From the NCBI GenBank assembly GCA_964592235.1, contig CAZQCF010000016.1, positions 1 through 64,000 on the forward strand: a DNA stretch of 64,000 nt. Direction: 5' to 3'. The notes beneath the pieces are model-generated. The model made no database searches and was not told the origin of the DNA. It was given only the letters and a program-made list of their open reading frames with translations. Positions within the stretch are counted from its first letter, which is position 1. Each line of letters starts with the position of its first letter. The translations under genes and the position numbers were made by a program. Source of the stretch: PLA3 sp964592235. GTDB lineage: Bacteria > Planctomycetota > Phycisphaerae > UBA1845 > UTPLA1. Shown here in pieces: positions 63,080 to 64,000 of this stretch.

Positions 63080-64000
63080 ATGGAACCAATCGCACGATGG
63101 GCGCGGTGGATCACGGCGGCGACGGCGGCGGCCGTGTTAGTCGGCTCGTTCGGCTGGATGGGTTGGCGGCGGTTGAGCGTCGCGCGGGCGCAGGACGATC
63201 GCATCCCGATCAAAGTACTGCACTGGGGAGAAAAGACAGAAGACGATATCGTCCGTCGGCTGGTGGCGGATTTTGAGGCGCAGCCGGAGAACGCCGGCAT
63301 TCGCGTCGTGCGGATCAACCTGGGCCAGGCGGCGGCCGTTCGCACGAAGTTGCAGACGATGTTCGCCGCGGGCGAGCCGCCGGATGTGTTCTATCTCGGT
63401 CTTGAGAACGTGTCCGACCTGGCGATGAAGCACGCCCTGGTGGACATGGAGGAATTGATCGAAGCCGATCGCGCCGCCGGGCGCGAGACGGTGGACCTCG
63501 ACGCGTTCTTTCCATCCGTCGTGCGGTGCTTTCGTGTGAACGAACAGACCGGCGCCGTCGGAGACGGGAAACTCGTGGGCTTGCCGAAGGACTTCACCAC
63601 GGTTGGCTTTTATTACAACCGCGATTTGTTCAAGCGGGCGGGCGTGGCCGAGCCGCCGGCAACGGGCTGGACGTGGGAGCAATTCCACGCGGCGGCGAAG
63701 AAGATCGGCGAACTGCCCGATTGCTACGGCGCGGATTTCGTCTCGTGGGAACAGATGGTGCGCATTTACCTCTGGACCCACGGGCACGATTTCACGTCGC
63801 CCGGCTGGGCCGCGCCGTACTCGTTCAACCATCCTGAACTTCAGGCGGCCATCCAGCAGTTGCAGGACTGGTTCAACGACGGCCGCACGCTGCTCTCTGC
63901 CAAGACGCAGATGGAGACGCTTCAGGACCCGTTCCTGGCGGGCAACGTCGGCATGGCTGGGCCGTTTGGTCGGTGGAAAGTGCCGGCGTATCGGCAGATT
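63080..64000 (+). CDS. Extracellular sugar-binding protein of an ABC transporter, partial
   Basis: The first 307 codons of a family-1 solute-binding protein; the gene runs off the right edge. ATG 63080 lies 16 bases after the neopullulanase gene. An N-terminal membrane helix (WITAATAAAVLVGSFGWMGW) exports or anchors it. The MalE-like fold shows IKVLHWGEKTEDDIVRRLVA, TMFAAGEPPDVFYLG, GKLVGLPKDFTTVGFYYN and FLAGNVGMAGPFGRWKVPAY. Such proteins deliver maltose or other oligosaccharides to an ABC importer, whose membrane genes are expected just beyond the window. Order and neighbours fit uptake of amylase products. Confidence 0.9.
   Translation, partial: MEPIARWARWITAATAAAVLVGSFGWMGWRRLSVARAQDDRIPIKVLHWGEKTEDDIVRRLVADFEAQPENAGIRVVRINLGQAAAVRTKLQTMFAAGEPPDVFYLGLENVSDLAMKHALVDMEELIEADRAAGRETVDLDAFFPSVVRCFRVNEQTGAVGDGKLVGLPKDFTTVGFYYNRDLFKRAGVAEPPATGWTWEQFHAAAKKIGELPDCYGADFVSWEQMVRIYLWTHGHDFTSPGWAAPYSFNHPELQAAIQQLQDWFNDGRTLLSAKTQMETLQDPFLAGNVGMAGPFGRWKVPAYRQI

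Overview
The window is GC-rich and almost certainly from a planctomycete, most likely class Phycisphaerae or a close relative. The supporting evidence is: many secreted proteins ending in dockerin-like Ca-binding tails; an ECF sigma factor next to a Ser/Thr kinase with WD40 repeats; a PEP-CTERM protein; a prepilin-type protein with a planctomycete-style tail; FG-GAP and ASPIC/UnbV surface proteins; and an EF-Tu with an altered switch I. I found no rRNA, CRISPR array, phage or insertion sequence. This lineage call comes from recognising gene content, not from a search.

Layout. 1-720: a truncated RelE/Phd-like toxin-antitoxin pair and a patchwork of short repeats. 674-9408: methylmalonate-semialdehyde dehydrogenase carrying an in-frame 30-bp repeat insertion, a PQQ-type sugar dehydrogenase lipoprotein, MutL with its own promoter, a PLD-fold protein, a dihaem peroxidase with a dockerin-like tail, and a small lipoprotein. 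9577-15197: RtcB RNA ligase, a 53-residue hydrophobic protein, an outer-membrane porin, a PAS/HD-GYP phosphodiesterase and a secreted HExxH protein. 15200-16170: an AT-richer islet with one unknown gene. 16178-19667: a GT2 glycosyltransferase, Maf and a GT39-like mannosyltransferase. 19752-23837: a translation cluster (tRNA-Thr, tuf, rpmG, tRNA-Trp, secE, nusG, rplK) that ends at a strong terminator instead of continuing to rplA. 23900-29330: an SSS symporter, an OmpA-like lipoprotein and a NatAB-type ABC exporter.

29608-41006 is a run of large exported proteins on the minus strand: a DUF1111 dihaem protein, a VCBS/FG-GAP protein, an ASPIC/UnbV protein, and a 1400-residue Cys-rich LamG protein. 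41328-45420 holds the ECF sigma factor and its kinase; the kinase N-terminus carries an anti-sigma-like zinc motif. Then come an MFS transporter with a small partner, a TPR/SGNH hydrolase and the PEP-CTERM protein.

50492-64000 looks like an alpha-glucan (starch/maltodextrin) utilisation locus. It has a secreted GH13 amylase with a dockerin-like tail, a 1346-residue exported protein built from about five related modules, a prepilin-like protein, a LacI-family regulator, a neopullulanase-like GH13 enzyme with two carbohydrate-binding modules, and the start of a sugar ABC-transporter binding protein. Two 14-bp palindromes of the LacI-operator type lie at promoters, one beside the regulator and one 8 kb away at the PEP-CTERM gene. 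They suggest a small regulon. The best leads for new biology are this locus, the repeated Cys-rich and FISNQ-type modules, the shared C-terminal tails, and the sigma/kinase/zinc-finger arrangement.
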